From assembly GCA_036426205.1 (NCBI GenBank), contig CM071569.1, forward strand, positions 284,771,119 to 284,835,118: a DNA stretch of 64,000 bases, written 5' to 3'. This stretch comes from Ascaphus truei. Its lineage: Eukaryota; Chordata; Amphibia; Anura; Ascaphidae. The notes below the pieces were generated by a model. It did not search any database. It worked only from the letters and a program-made list of their open reading frames with translations, and had not been told where the DNA came from. Shown here one piece after another: positions 23,308-36,366 of the stretch; positions within the stretch are counted from its first letter, which is position 1, and the number at the start of each line of letters is the position of its first letter. A program made the position numbers and the translations under genes.

Positions 23308-23457
23308 ATGCGGAGTATGTATTTATATGTATTACACCCCAATGTGATGAGGGCAAAAAAAAGAAACTACCCTCAATGTCTGGCGTTTGGTTCTTGAAAC
23401 AGTTTGAATTAAACACTTAGGCTCCAAAGGTTCCCCTTTTTTAGCCATCCCCTATTT

Positions 23458-24042
23458 GTGCAAGATGAATCAGTGGTATATGTAAAAGAAAATAAACATA
23501 TATAGTGCAGACTATAAAAACTGGTAATGTCACCCTGTAGTCTGTAAGAATAGAACTCACAAAATTGGTCGTGTGTTATAGCATGTCAGAGATCCATCTC
23601 TCTCTGACTGGAGCCCTTTCAACCGCAAGTGCCAGTACGCGGAAGCCAACAGTGAGGTGCAAGTGAGACGCTGGAAAGCTGCTTGCAGACGGGGTCCTTC
23701 AGACAAATCGGCGGTTCTCTCCCATACCTGTTTATTATTTGGAATCGTGATGATTTTTAATATATTTGGCTGAATAGTATACACTATTGTGGTTCCTCTT
23801 TTTTTGCATATTGTGGTTCTTTTTTTTTTGCATATACACCATACTTACCCATTGAGGGATATCCTGGCACTTGCAGTTGAAAGGGCTCCAGTCAGAGAGA
23901 GATGGATCTCTGACATGCTATAACATACAACCAATTTTGTGAGTTCTATTCTTACAGACTACAGGATGACATTACCAGTTTTTATAGTCTGCACTATATA
24001 TGTTTATTTTCTTTTACATATACCACTGATTCATCTTGCGCT
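23458..24042. repeat. Long inverted repeat, 178-bp arms, 230-bp spacer
   Basis: The left arm (23458-23635) runs from GCAAGATGAATCAGTGGTAT to CAACCGCAAGTGCCAG. The right arm (23865-24042) is its reverse complement, with only a handful of mismatches (for example GGTCGTGTG against GGTTGTATG). Open frames on either strand are partial reflections of this palindrome. Confidence 0.92.
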
Positions 24043-25480
24043 CCTCCTCACCTCCAAGCAAAGAAAACTCCGTATCCTGGGATTTGGAACTATCCCATCA
24101 GAGGAAGTTGAGCAGCTATTTATACACCTATATTATCACTATTTATTCACTGTTTGGTGTAAGGTTTATTAGTGTATTTTTCACTTCATGTGTTATATTT
24201 ATATAATTCTTAACACCACTTCTATATCACTTTTTGGAAGCGCCCAGTCCATCCACCACTTCCCTCCTCCCCCTTTTTTTATCCCCTATTTGTAACATAC
24301 AGTTGCATAGTTAGCAATGTTCGAACAGCAAAAATGCGGAATTGCAGCCAAAAAAAGGCATTATTTTTAGGGTTCCAGTCATCACCTTTGTACGGCTAAA
24401 AATCACGCATTTCTTTATTGGAACAAGCATCAAAATGAGTCAATAACGCAGCTTGACTCAGGAGGCGAGTTATCAAGTCCAGATATTTATCAAACCCGAA
24501 TAACGGCAGAAATATCGCATTTCTTTTTAAATCACCTCCAAGTTGGCGTTAGACTGGCAATAGCCCTATTTTGCCTAGGTATATAATGGGCAATATATAA
24601 ATAGGCAAGATACTGTATTCTAAACCTAATTTTGTTTCATGTAAGATGTTTGTGGTTTTAGTGGCCAAAAGTCTAATTAGCCACATTTGACTAATAGGGC
24701 TGTTGATCGTTACTCAACAGGGGGGAGAGGGGGCGGCAGTTAGGCCTCCAAGAGGTGTGATAGAAGGGATACAATCCCGTGAGGAAGTCGCATGTTGCGA
24801 CGAAACGCGTAGGGCAAAGCTAAGGACTCTTCTATCTATTGTGGACTTCCATACTTTACCCCGAGTATATTATCAATGTTGAAGATTTTGATTAATAACA
24901 AACTCCTCCTGTGACGATTCTACCATCTGTGTATGCTACACTGTATGCTGCATGCTGCACAAGTCCGCGACTGCTCTCGCGAGACTTCGACCAGGAAGTG
25001 AACTAGTGTGGACGCACACTCCTCGCTCCTGGTTCTGTGGCAGAGGTCTGGCGGCATCCATACACGTGGACCTGGTGTATGCAACGGAGGAACGGGTGGT
25101 CTCCACCTTTAGTGAGATCCTTGCTTGTTATCATTTTTAAATTGTGAGTGGCCGTAATCTGAGCACTGGGAAACTATATGTATTTACAGTATTATGCTAT
25201 GGGAGCCGCGCTGTCCTCTGGTTTTGTAGTGTGAAGGAGAAAGGGGTAATTTCTGAAGACTGGCAGCGGCGGCCCTACAGCACTGGTTCCGGCTCCATCT
25301 GCTTTTGGGATCGTTTGTGGGGCACTCTTATCCTTTTTGTATTTCCCGGTCTGTTTGTCATTGTTTGTTTGTGTTTTGTGTAGTCTGTTTTTGAGGCCAC
25401 ACAGACAGAACTGATATTAATTTTAATTATTTCCATTACCTGATAACCACATAGCAGAACATTAATTTTTCTTCTATATT
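24043..25480. other. Intergenic; dispersed-repeat block
   Basis: Contains a GTCGCA-TGT-TGCGAC stem-loop followed by GAAACGCGTAGG at 24787-24813, a motif seen in many amphibian dispersed repeats. After it comes a CpG-containing stretch (24950-25380) whose open frames (62 and 79 codons) resemble no family I know. It may be part of one retroelement, but no reverse transcriptase is visible. Confidence 0.45.
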
Positions 25481-25484
25481 GATA

Positions 25485-26055
25485 TCTATATTATAAATAT
25501 AAATATATATAATATCTATATATTATATATATCTTATATATCTTTATATATAATCTATCTATATTTAAATCATATCTCTAATATATATCTCTTCTCATCG
25601 GTCTCTTATCTTATATAATCTCTACTATAGAATGTACACCAGAATCGCAGCACTCGTGCATTCCCAATCTATACTAATATGTATTCATGCTACACATCTC
25701 AAATCATGTAAACTGCCTCCATCACCTTAATAATGATCATATAAGTATCTATAATATATATATATATATATATCTAATATATATAAATAATATCATCCTC
25801 TAGGAAACTAAAGGAATTATAAACAAAATGATGCTTACATGTCACATGGCTATTTCCTCAGACAATTCCTACCAGTGAAAACTGGTTTTAAAAATAACAC
25901 TAAATACATTTATGCAATATCGTATTTATCAGGAAAACAAAGCATGACACCGAGACGATGATATACTGTAGTAAATTTGATTTTTTCTGTGCCTCAAAGT
26001 AGCTTGCTCAAAAAAAATATTATATATATATTATATATATATTATATAATTATAC
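25485..26055. repeat. AT-rich microsatellites
   Basis: TATATA-type simple repeats at about 25490-25620, 25755-25795 and 26010-26052, separated by unique AT-rich sequence. Confidence 0.85.
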
Positions 26056-27540
26056 ACCATATACTGTTGCGGATTTCCCATGTGTCTGAACATTACATCC
26101 ATGGGTCATGATAAGGAATCCGCACTGATGCATATGTTAAAATGTTAATAATTCCAACGCAACGGAGTTCTGCCGGCAAAACAAACCCAACACCCATACA
26201 ATGCCGACATATTTCTCCTACAATGTTTCTGCGTAATGTTAGATATGAATTGTGTCCCTCATAAGTTCACAAGCTGTTCAATTAGTACTAACTGGAGAGA
26301 AGACAGGACGGTGGGTTTATGCCAACCAGATAATAAATGGTGTACTTATCCTCAAAGGGGGAAAGCACCAGAGAAGGCAGCACGGGTAACACCGCTCCAC
26401 GTATTACAGAGTCCCACATCTTCCCTTGCCTCCGGGTTCATGGTGTCATGGAAACATGTCCAGTGCCCCAGAAGCGCGTCAGTCACCACCACTCCAAATA
26501 CCATCTCACTGCTTCATTAGCCTCATCCAAGTCAAAGTGATTTCTGCTGTAAATATCATGTGTGGATTAAATCAGGTGGCTGTCACAATAAAGCAGGGAA
26601 AGTCTGGAGGGCACACGGACCCTCTCATTTCCAAACGGCAGCTGCACCCGCGAGAACGATAATAATAGTCCTATGTACGGTACCACTTTCCATCACCATC
26701 CGAGCTGCCCAGTGACAGATGTCAAGCAGGGCAGTAAGGGGTTCATTTCAACTTTCTCCCGTGGCATGCAGATTAAAACTCTACACACGGGCGGCCAACT
26801 CCGGTCCTCAAGGGCCAACATCAGGTAAGTTTTAAGGAATCTCCACGCTCAGCAGGCGGCTACACAGTGGCTCAGTCAGGGATATTCTGCTTCAGCAACA
26901 GGTGGTGCAGTCATTCTACTACCTGCCTGTTGGGTGCCACCCCTTGCTCTACACGTTTGCGTGCTCAGATTCTCATTACGAAACAAAACATAGTGCTTAT
27001 ATATGAGGTATGTTTGTTTTCGATCCTAAGGACAGGCTTCCATCATGTGACTATCCCACGCAGTGTTCAGTGGTCCTCAGATACTAGAGGGTGTACACAG
27101 TCCGCTACTTTTTTATGATAATATTATTTAATATGTCTAAGCGGCAGGCTAGTGAGTGCCACTACTTTTTTGTGTTTCTACAACATTATAGGAACATACC
27201 TTCCGATTGTTTTCTTTTCTCAGTCCTCGTATGGCGACCAAATTACTATGGGATAGCTCCTCTCACAGCTATGTCGGGATCAGCACAGTGCTGCATCTAT
27301 GCTGGGGCGTTGTTCTTATTCACCTCATGTCAGTTACCAGCTCTGTCGGGCTCTAAAAATGAAGCATAAAACATATTTAATATGCCAATTATAGGCTTGC
27401 GGCCACCTAACTTGCTTCGACTGAGCTCGCTCATGCTTGAATCACTCTGTACATTCACCAACTCTCCAGCACTAGCGATTTCGTCTGTTCCTGTAACAAT
27501 CACATTTAGAGGAGCGGTGGGCGTGTTTTCCTTCATCGTC
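26056..27540. other. Intergenic, no gene seen
   Basis: Unique sequence. A diverged copy of the common dispersed MITE lies at about 26790-26935 (GGCCAACTCCGGTCCTCAAG, then AGCAACAGGTGGTGCAGTCA). Confidence 0.5.
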
Positions 27541-27559
27541 TACACATATCTTTTCCTTA

Positions 27560-29215
27560 CCGCCGTTGTGTCCTTCCTTCTCTTCTACTCCTCCACCTTG
27601 TGTCCGTTCATTCTCTACTCTCCCCGTAGTCCTTCCTCTCATCTTCCCAAGTTGTTCGCTTCATCAGCCGTCGATCTCTCTACTTCCCGATTTGTCCTTC
27701 ATCGCTCTCTCGCTTCTCTCCCGTGTGTCCTGTCATCTCTCTACTCCTGTGTGCTCCTTATTTTCTCTACTACTCCCCGTGGCCCTTATTTCATCTACTT
27801 CCTCACCATGTGTCCTTCATCTCTACTCCATGTGTCCTTCCTCTCTCAACTCCATGTGTCCATCTCTCTTCTCCGTGTCTCCTTCATCTCTCTTCTACGT
27901 GTGTCCCTTCAATCACTACTATACTCCTTACGCCCGTCAGTGTTTCCCCTCCTTCATTCTCTCTACACATAAACTTCCACCTTGTCGTCCTTCATCTCTC
28001 TACCCCCGTTGTGTCCTTTCATCTCTCTACCTCCACGTGGTGTCCCTTTCTCTCTCTACTTCCCCGTTTTTCCCTTATCTCTCTACTCTCTCCGTCCGTC
28101 GTGTCCTTCATCTCTCACTTTCCCCGTGTGTTCCTTTCATCTCTCTACTATCCCCGTGGTGTCTCTTCATCTCTTCTACTTACCTCCGTGTGTTCCTCTC
28201 TCTCTATCTCTCCCCATGTTTCTTTCATCTCTTCTACTCCCCGTGTGTCCGTTCAATTCTCTCTACTCTCCCCGTGTGTCCTTCTATAACTCCTACTCCC
28301 CCCGTAGTGTCCGCCTCTTCTACTCCCCGTTAGATGTCCCCTCATCTCTCTACTCCACCCTTGTGCTCCTTCATTCTCTTCTACTCCCCTGTGTCCATCT
28401 CTCGACTTCCCCGTTCGTGTCCTTCATCACTCTCTCCGACTACTTCAACGTGTGCCTTCATCCTTCTTACTTCCCCCGTAAGTACGTCCTTCATCTCTCA
28501 ACCAACTCCCCAGGTGTCCTCGCTCTGATCCCCGTGTGTCCATCTTCTCTACTCCCCGTGTGTCACTTTCTCTCTCTACTGCAATCTTCTCTACTCCCCT
28601 CTGCTACTCCCCGTGTACTGTCCCATCCTCATCTACTCCCCCGTGGTGTCCTTGCCTCGGCTCTACTCTCACGTGATTTCCTTCATCTCTCTTCGACTTC
28701 CCCGTGTGTCCACATCGCTCTACATCCCCTTTGGTGTCCTTCATCTCTCTCATCCCTGTAGTGTCCTTTCAGCTCTCTAACTCTACTCCCCCCCGGTGTC
28801 CTTCATCTCTCTACTCTCCCCGTGGTCCTTCAGCTCTCTACTTCCCCGGTATGTGTCCCTCTTTTCCACACTCTCCTTACTCTCCCGGGGTCCAGTCTTC
28901 ATCTCTTACTCCCCGTGTGTCCTTCATCCGACTCTACGTCCCGCGTGTGTACTTCATAATCTCTCCTACTGTCCCCTGTGTGATTCCTCATCTCTCTCAC
29001 TTAACTTCCCCGTGTGTCCGTTCATCTCTGCTAACTCCCACGTGTGGCCCCCTTCATCCTCTCTACTCCCCGTGTGGTCCTTCATCTCTCTACTCCCCGT
29101 GTGTCCTTCATCGCTCTACTCCCCGTGTGTCCTTCATCTCTCTACTCCACGTGTGTCCATCTCTCTACTCCACGTGTGTCCATCTCTCTACTCCACGTGT
29201 GTCCGTTATTACTAC
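27560..29215. repeat. 26-bp minisatellite, about 60 copies
   Basis: The unit is built from TCTCTACTCCCCGTGTGTCC and TTCATC. The copies at 29050-29205 are clean, while 27560-29000 contains many small indels. Ser/Leu/Pro/Cys-rich open frames of up to 259 codons cross the array in all three + frames and are artefacts. Confidence 0.95.
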
Positions 29216-29332
29216 AGTTTAGATCTTGTGTCCTTACTCTATACCAGAGCTTTTCAACTAGTTTCAAAAGGGGCCAGATCAGAAAACATTTCGGAGCAGG
29301 AGGGCTGCAAGCTTATTGTAATTTAAAGCAGC

Positions 29333-29663
29333 ATTTCATTCACAATTCAATATGCTTTTTTTTAAATAAATTAGTTGTGTAGTATTAGGTACTTACTGCG
29401 TTTTTATTTTAAAACTGTTTTCACACTATGCCATTTTTTATGTATGAAGCTTCCTTGAGTTGCTATAGTAAATATTTAGGGAGCCACAGCACTTCCTCTT
29501 TTGGAATAGGTGGCCATATTGTGTGCCCTGGGAAGCAGGATCTTCACTGATCAATCACCGGAGAACAGATTGATCAGGCCAGCTTAGATAATTGGTGTAA
29601 ATGTAAGCAACTGCTGCATTTATTGACGCAAACAAAAACGGGCAAGATTAAATGCTGCTTTAA
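29333..29663. mobile_element. Probable TTAA-flanked MITE (331 bp)
   Basis: It starts TTAAAGCAGCATTTCAT and ends TTAAATGCTGCTTTAA, so it has inverted ends TTAAAGCAGCATTT flanked by TTAA. It may be nested in a larger hAT-like element (about 29240-29880) that starts CAGAGCTTTTCAACTAG and ends AGTTAAAGAGCCCGGCTCTA. Confidence 0.6.
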
Positions 29664-29884
29664 TTTGTAATACATTAAAAAGGATAATTAAACATATTGT
29701 AAGTTATTCTAACATCTGTACCATATACATTTATATTAACCTATTCCACATGGGAGTTTTAGCGTGAAAAACGGCAATTAGATGCTTAAGCAACTTTATA
29801 TGAAATGACCAGTCACAAGGAGTCCAAGAGCCTCAGCGAGGCTCTTCATGGACCTCCAGTTAAAGAGCCCGGCTCTACACATTA

Positions 29885-31295
29885 TCCACATTCCCAAAAA
29901 AGAGGTGACGGGTTTAGAAGTATTGGCCGTTCATTTGATTTTTTTACCCTCACCAGGGGCTGACAATTGGACACCATAACACACCGATATATTCCCATGG
30001 AGTTAGGTGCTCTTTTCACCTGGGAGATAAATAGCATGGTCATCTATAGAACAGTGGTAAGGGGAAGACTTGTTCCAACATTATAATTATTCAGAGATAT
30101 ACAAGCACTTGCAAAACCACACACATCTCTCCTTCAGATGTCTGGAATGTACTTAAAGAACCTAATAAGGTCTCCAAATGAAGAACTCTCGTGTTGTCCA
30201 TCACAGACATCACAGGCTGCAAGAAACCCACATTTCTCCAGAATCAAATATGGCTAGGGGATGCCAGGTGGCTTCTCCAAAAATAATGGGCACAATAGTG
30301 AAAGGTGCGACGCGCTCGAGACACATACACACTCCGCTCCATGCTGTTTCCTCCTCTCCTTTGCCCTGCCCACAAGCTCCTGACACCACCTCCTGATTGG
30401 CTGCTGCTGTGTAATGGCACAGAACACATTTCCTTAACCTCCTAATATCTCGTTAAACAAGCGCTCATCGTCTTAATCTCGGCACAAAATACCTGCAGAT
30501 TATATGAACAATGGAAAGGTACATTTATTAGTCTCATTCAAAATAAAGTTGTTGACCACACACTCTTGTTCCACTAACACATGGCGCCCGAATTAGAGAG
30601 AGCCTTAATGATGTCACCCGAAAAACAAGCGTCGGGAGTGATGTTTTTAGAGTGTCCTTTCTTCTAGCGTCCGTGTGCTAGGGATGTCTTCCGGCATCGT
30701 TAGATGTCTCGGGGAATAGCCCCTTTTAGTAATTAATTAGGTGTCATTAATTAGTTCAGAATAATTAAAAGTTGAAATTGACCATGTGTTTGGCATCTGT
30801 GGTGCTGATAATGACAGATCTGTGTGTAGGTGCAGCTCTGCCACATCTGATTATTAATAACAAAGTACATTTTGTAAACAAACAAAAAAAAGCCCTGTCC
30901 TCAGATTTTCTTTAATCTGGGCAATTCATTTCCAATTGGCTTCAGTCACTAGATTTAATTTGCTGTAACACTGCCTACCAAATGATTGGTAATTTCCCCT
31001 CGCAGCGCCAAGTCAGAGATGAATTATTCTCCGTACAGTATATTCGGCATAAAACCGACCCCCGCTTTGTTTTTGAGGCGCGGAGACTCACGCCAGAGCC
31101 TTTTCAAATATTACATCAATTAAAATACACACTGTAAATAAAATAAAATGTTTGGAATAATCGCTTAATATTGAAAGAGAAAAATAGGGAGTCCTATAAT
31201 TAAGTGTAGAAGTGCTGCTCACTTACATTGCTAACAGTGCAGAGGGAGTAATAGTATTCGGAGATATATTAACTCTTTTGCTGCCAGTTGGGTCT
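29885..31295. other. Intergenic; possible conserved noncoding stretch
   Basis: No gene seen. From about 30715 to 31130 the sequence is unique and rich in TAATTA/ATTA motifs (TAATTAATTAGGTGTCATTA at 30729), which is suggestive but not proof of a developmental regulatory element. Confidence 0.35.
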
Positions 31296-31299
31296 GCAT

Positions 31300-32075
31300 T
31301 GCTGGGTGATATAGTAGTTATATAGTAGATGAGGTTGAGAAAAGACATATGTCCATCAAATTCAACCTATGATATATTTAGAAGATGGATACTTTATCCT
31401 ATATCCGTACTTACAGTATATTGATCCAGAGGAAGCAAACACAAAACCCCAGTGACGCATCATCTAATGATCTCTCATAAGGGAGAAAGTAAAATCCTTC
31501 CTGACTCCAAGAATTGGCAATCAAATGTCTCCCTGGATCAACATCCTTCCCATGTTTACTTATTTGGTATATCCCTGTATACCTTTCTTTCTAAAAATAT
31601 GCACAACCTTTTTTTGAACAAATCTATTGTATCTGCCATCAGTGTCCATGGGTAATGAATCCCACACTGTAACTGCCCTTACTGTAAAGAACCCTTTCCT
31701 TTGTTGCTGGTGAAATCTCCTTTCCTCCAACCTTGAGGGAGGCCCCCGAGTCCTTTGTACTGCCCTTTTCAAAGCTCCTTGTACTGTCCCTGAATATGTG
31801 TATATAGTTATCATATCCCCTCTTAGACGCCTCTTTTCTAATGTAAATACATCTAATTTAGCTAGCCTCTCCTCATAAGTTAGATTGTCCATCCCCTTTA
31901 TTAATTTGGTGGCTCTTCTCTGCACTCTCTCTAGTTCCATAATGTCTTTTCCAAGGAGTGGTGCCCAAAACTGTACTCCATATTCAAGGTGTGATCTTAC
32001 TAATGCTTTATATGATCGCAAAGGAGTTACCTGCGGTGACCCAAATCTCTGTAGTTTAATTAACCTCTTGTGAGA
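31300..32075 (-). mobile_element. CR1/L2-like LINE fragment A
   Basis: The minus strand has an open frame (32021-31560) with SYKALVRSHLEYGVQFWAPL, then ELERVQRRATKLIKGMDNLT and YEERLAKLDVFTLEKRRLRG. A 'LVRphLEY..QFW.P', 'ie.vQRR.T..i.g', 'Y.eRL..L.l..Le.RR.RGDmI' order is the classical C-terminal reverse transcriptase region of CR1/L2 LINEs. The 3' end is at about 31300, with GTTGAATTTGATGGACATAT and a (C)TACTATATAAC-like tail. It is truncated at the 5' end. It is the same subfamily as the fragments at 41120 and 51150. Confidence 0.93.
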
Positions 32076-33080
32076 CCATCGCCTTTCACACTCCAGGCTT
32101 GAGAAAGGTCCCGAGAGCCTCCCATGGATATCTGCCAGGCTGTCAGGCTGACTGGGTAGTTAATCTTTGGGTCCATTCGTCTTTATGATCCATGTGCTCC
32201 AAAGGGGTATAAATGAAAACAAATCTAACAGGAGCTAACTGGCAAAGTATTATCTATAGAGGGGGAACAGTGAAGTTCCCCGCTAACTTGAGATTGTTAA
32301 TAAGGCCTGAAGCCTGCCTTAGAGTGTCCACACTGCATCCTCTGCTGCTTATTCTCCCTTGCCCTACCCCACCGGGCAGCACTGATCTGTTCTCCAAGCA
32401 GACTTCAAAGGGTCTTATCCGTGAAGTTAACTTACCTGAGCCTAATGTCACAAGAAATGCTTAGGACATTATTCTATATCTGACAATTCCCATACATTTC
32501 AATGGGGATTGTTATGGCTGATATAGAACCATCTCTTTAATCTCCATGAATTCATTAATTGAGGTTGTGGGCTTATTTTTTAGGGATAAAATACATAGTG
32601 AGCAGGGTATCACTAGAGGCAAAAACAGGAACCTACAGTATGATGAGGTCATCTTTTCAAAATACACATGCCGGGGAGGCTGCGGCACTGCAGATAAAGC
32701 AGAGGAGGGTGTCCTTATCAGGGTGTATACTCGTTACTTTGTGGTGGATGCATTACCCGTTTTCACACTTCCAATTGCAGATCCTCTCCTGTCTCAGCCC
32801 CACGATTCATTCCTTGTGTCGTGTATTTAATTACAAAATATAACGGCTTGTCAAATAAATGCACGGGGGGCTCTGAAAAGCTATTTCATTATACTTCCCC
32901 TGTCCCGTCGCTCATGGGTAATGTGACTCATTTGCATAACGCAATCACAATGTTCAAAACGCAATCCGTAATTTCATTTATTTTGGCAGTTATAGTGCAT
33001 TATTGTTTTTACAATATATCTCTAGCAGCTAATTAGGTTTGATTGGAAATGGGCATAAAATGGTTTTTTAAATGAAACTG
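32076..33080. other. Intergenic, no gene seen
   Basis: Unique sequence. An ATTTGCAT octamer at about 32929 and short AT-rich blocks are present. No exon or repeat was recognised. Confidence 0.45.
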
Positions 33081-33084
33081 TATA

Positions 33085-33275
33085 CTCCAGTCCTCAAGAC
33101 CCACCAACAGGTCAGGTTTTGAGGATATAGCCCTGATTCAGCACAGATGGCTCAATCAGTCTCTGCTCCAGCAGAGGTGGACTGAGCCACTGATTGAGCC
33201 ACCTGTGCTGAAGCAGGGATATCCTGAAAACCTGACCTGTCGGTGGCCCTTGGGGACGGGAGTTGAGCGCTCCTG
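33085..33275. mobile_element. Full palindromic copy of the common dispersed MITE
   Basis: Both halves are present: ACTCCAGTCCTCAAGACCCA and AACAGGTCAGGTTTTGAGGA on the left, then TTGAGCCACCTGTGCTGAAG and ATATCCTGAAAACCTGACCT on the right. The two halves are reverse complements. Confidence 0.85.
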
Positions 33276-33524
33276 CTTTACACAGAAACATTGACTAAGA
33301 CATGTAGCTTACTTCCCGGTAGAGCAATGACATCAAAGGGTTAATATCAGCCATCTCTTCTGTTAAGTTGCCCTTGTTTAGGGTTTTTTCTCCTGGTACA
33401 GGATGGTTGGGGTCTTACATTGGTCGCTTCCTCTGGTTCTGTTAGACTTGTAATATTAAAAGGTTATTTATTCCGGCCCCAAATGAATCCACCCACATCT
33501 TCTTCTAAAAGTCTTGTTTGGAGA

Positions 33525-33835
33525 AGCTTGGGGAAGAGCGAGGTCGGGCGAGAGTCAGGAGGAAGCGAGAAGTCAGGCGAGAGTCAGAGGAGGAAGCGAG
33601 AGGTCGGGGGAGAGTCAGAGGAGGAAGCGAGAGGTCGGGGGAGAGTCAGAGGAGGAAGAGCGAGGTCGGGCGAGAGTCAGAGGAGGAAGAGCAAGGTCGG
33701 GCGAGAGTCAGAGGAGGAAGAGCAAGGTCGGGCGAGAGTCAGAGGAGGAAGAGCAAGGTCGGGCGAGAGTCAGAGGAGGAAGAGCGAGCGAGCGAGGTCG
33801 ACAGTCAGGGTGAGAGTCAGAGGAGGGAGGAGCGG
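33525..33835. repeat. 31-bp minisatellite, about 9 copies
   Basis: GGTCGGGCGAGAGTCAGAGG starts at 33664, 33695 and 33726, a 31-bp period, with GAGGAAGAGCA completing the unit. The + strand is strongly purine-rich. Arg/Glu/Ser-rich open frames cross it in all three frames because 31 is not a multiple of three and no frame has a stop. They are artefacts. Confidence 0.95.
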
Positions 33836-34353
33836 AGTTGGATGTTCAGCCAAGCAGGGCAAGTTCTTAGTCCAAACTTAACCCAGATGTTCCAGTGTTG
33901 CTTTGAATGGGGTGCAGGCCCATCTGGCTGTGAAAGGACTAAAGAAGTGTCTGAATCTCACCAGCTGGTTAATACGTGGGGGTAACGTGGACACTGTACA
34001 GAAGCGCTGCTTAGTGATTAGGGGATGTTGCCCCAGACATGGCAAAAAGGAAGGTCAATGTGGTGACTATTCTGTGACCCTCATGGGGAAGCCAAATGAT
34101 GCATATACAGGAGGAATAGCATTGGGGTTTAGATACTGGGCAATCCCAATGTGAATTCTCTGTAGTGTAGTGTGCGTGCTGCCCGTGCGTACTGTGATAC
34201 AGTATATGACATCTGGAGTCTCAAAACCTTATGCGGATACACAGAACCTTCTGGAACATACAAGCTGCGATGCTTGAGCCTGCATACTGGTGATTATAGG
34301 GTTACACGTGCTAGAAAACCTAGCAAAACAGCTAAAAAATGCATCCTTAAACA

Positions 34354-34535
34354 GGGTTGGCCAACTCCTGTCCTCAATGGCCACCAACAGGTTAGGTTTT
34401 AAGGATATCCCTGCTTCAGCACACATGGTTCAATCAGTGTCTCAGTCAGAATGACGACCATCTGGGCTGAAGCAGGGATATCCCTAATACCTGACCTGTT
34501 GGTGGCTCTTGAGGACTGAAGTTGAACACACCGGC
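34354..34535. mobile_element. Full copy of the common dispersed MITE
   Basis: Begins GTTGGCCAACTCCTGTCCTC and ends GGCTCTTGAGGACTGAAGTT, with AGCACACATGGTTCAATCAG and GGCTGAAGCAGGGATATCC inside. Confidence 0.85.
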
Positions 34536-34539
34536 CCTA

Positions 34540-36265
34540 AGAGATCAGGGTCTCTCCAGGTGGAGTTTGGGCACGCATGACATTATCAGATGACACAAGC
34601 CCAAAGCAGGTACCGAGAGGTCCAGAACTACAAATGACCAGAAAGTTCTGGTGAAGAAAAGGTGGCTGTTAGGGTGGGAATGAGTAGGACTGACCGGTGG
34701 AAGTGGAAAGCATCCGATAAGTACCACGCCCGCGAGTGTGATTCTTTGTATAGAGCAGAGGAGAAGGCCCTACGGTGGCCGGCGTTTCACACGGAGAGGA
34801 AGCCGACTACTGCCCCACATTGGTACGGTTCTAAAGAAACAGCCCAGTGTGAAGAGACATCTCGGGGTCAGGTTCCTTTTGTATCCGGGCAGGATAACAT
34901 CATAGCACAGGAATTCAGCAATGGTTTCTCCGTCTCCATGTACAATAAGCATATAAAGACCTGTTTGTGCTGTGTCCCCGTCACTGTATTTCATTACAGC
35001 TTTAGGAAGAGGTGCAAATCCAATACCCGCTATTCAAACCAATAGCACCGCAGCTGGAAGAGGAGCCAACGCTATGGCACTGCAGGTGTTAGGTTACCTG
35101 GCCAAAATATTACATGGATCCCTAAAATGGGGATCACAGCTCGTTAGGTGAAGTGTACCCCAAATAGAGGGGCAGAGACACCCCAAATAGAGGGGCAGAG
35201 GTAAGGAAACGAGTTCAAATTCTTCTGGTTATTGATCCTCTTCAGTTTGTGAATGAAGGGGAAATGGATCAATAAGAGGAGGAAATTGAAACGAACTAAA
35301 TAAATATTGTGTGTCCTAATTGTCTCAAACCACATTTACCTAGATTGGAGGAAATTCCTAATGGGTGACTAATGTGCAAATAGAGTATGTGAATACTGCA
35401 GTTAAATAGTGTGTATAGATACTAAAATATTTAGAGAATGTGTCAAAATATGTATAAAAAATAATGTAACAAATATAAAAGGTACTTCAGTTAATATACC
35501 ATATTCAATTGGAACCTAAAACATACACATTGCCTGTCCTCAGAGGACAATACGTGGATTGGGTATCACACCGACTTCTCCTTTCTGTGTCAGTCATACA
35601 TATAATGCATCAATGTTGTCATTCTCTATTCTGCGGGGGACAGGCGTGTTCCCCGCTAACGTGTGGCAGTTCTCATGAACACGCTAAACCAATCATTCCA
35701 GTAGTTAAAACAGCTATTTTGCTTTATAGGGATATCAAATGACACGTTGATTTCAAACACATACATTTTGTATTTCACTTTCCCACCAATCTATTAAAAG
35801 ACTGGGGGCTTCTGGTACATTCCGAGTTTATACAGCGGGCCCTCGTCACCTTCCCTTACATCAAATGTTGGCGCTTCCAACACTATTCATGGACACAAGA
35901 AGTTCTTCGTTACAGGAATCCCACTGGTCATTATAAGTAAGCGTTGCCCCAGTCAGTGATTAAGGGCGTTACTGCGCGGTATCGGCCAACGCCGCTTAAT
36001 GAGCGCCCTCGTGACCTGCATTTCCTCCTCCCTTTACACTGCTGTACAGCTTTGCACACATTTACATTAAAGCATTAAAACGCAAACGTGTGAATGCTAA
36101 CGCGCGCTCTCCCTGCAGGAAACATCCCCCACCGCCTCCCGGGAACAACGCGGGGAAAACAAAAAGCGGGACCGCAAAATGAAACAGCAATACGTAGGCG
36201 CACAAATTAAAGTGAAAACGCTGCCAGTGACTGCCACTGGCAATGTGAAAACTAGGAATGCTTCT
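34540..36265. other. Intergenic, between POLQ and STXBP5L
   Basis: Unique sequence; open frames of 60 to 127 codons without recognisable domains. The STXBP5L 3' UTR may extend into the upper part of this interval. Confidence 0.45.
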
Positions 36266-36269
36266 CGTT

Positions 36270-36366
36270 ACGCCGTTATTCCCCCCTCTCCTTCTCACTT
36301 CGCCGTTATTCCCCCCTCTCCTCCTCACTTCGCCGTTATTCCCCCCTCTCCTCCTCACTTCGCTTA
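36270..36366. repeat. 30-bp tandem repeat, three copies
   Basis: CGCCGTTATTCCCCCCTCTC followed by CTTCTCACTT or CTCCTCACTT, three times in a row. Confidence 0.93.

Noticed and set aside
31560..32021. Host gene of 153 codons on the minus strand
   Set aside because: It is the C-terminal segment of a CR1/L2 LINE; sister fragments occur at 41128 and 51161.
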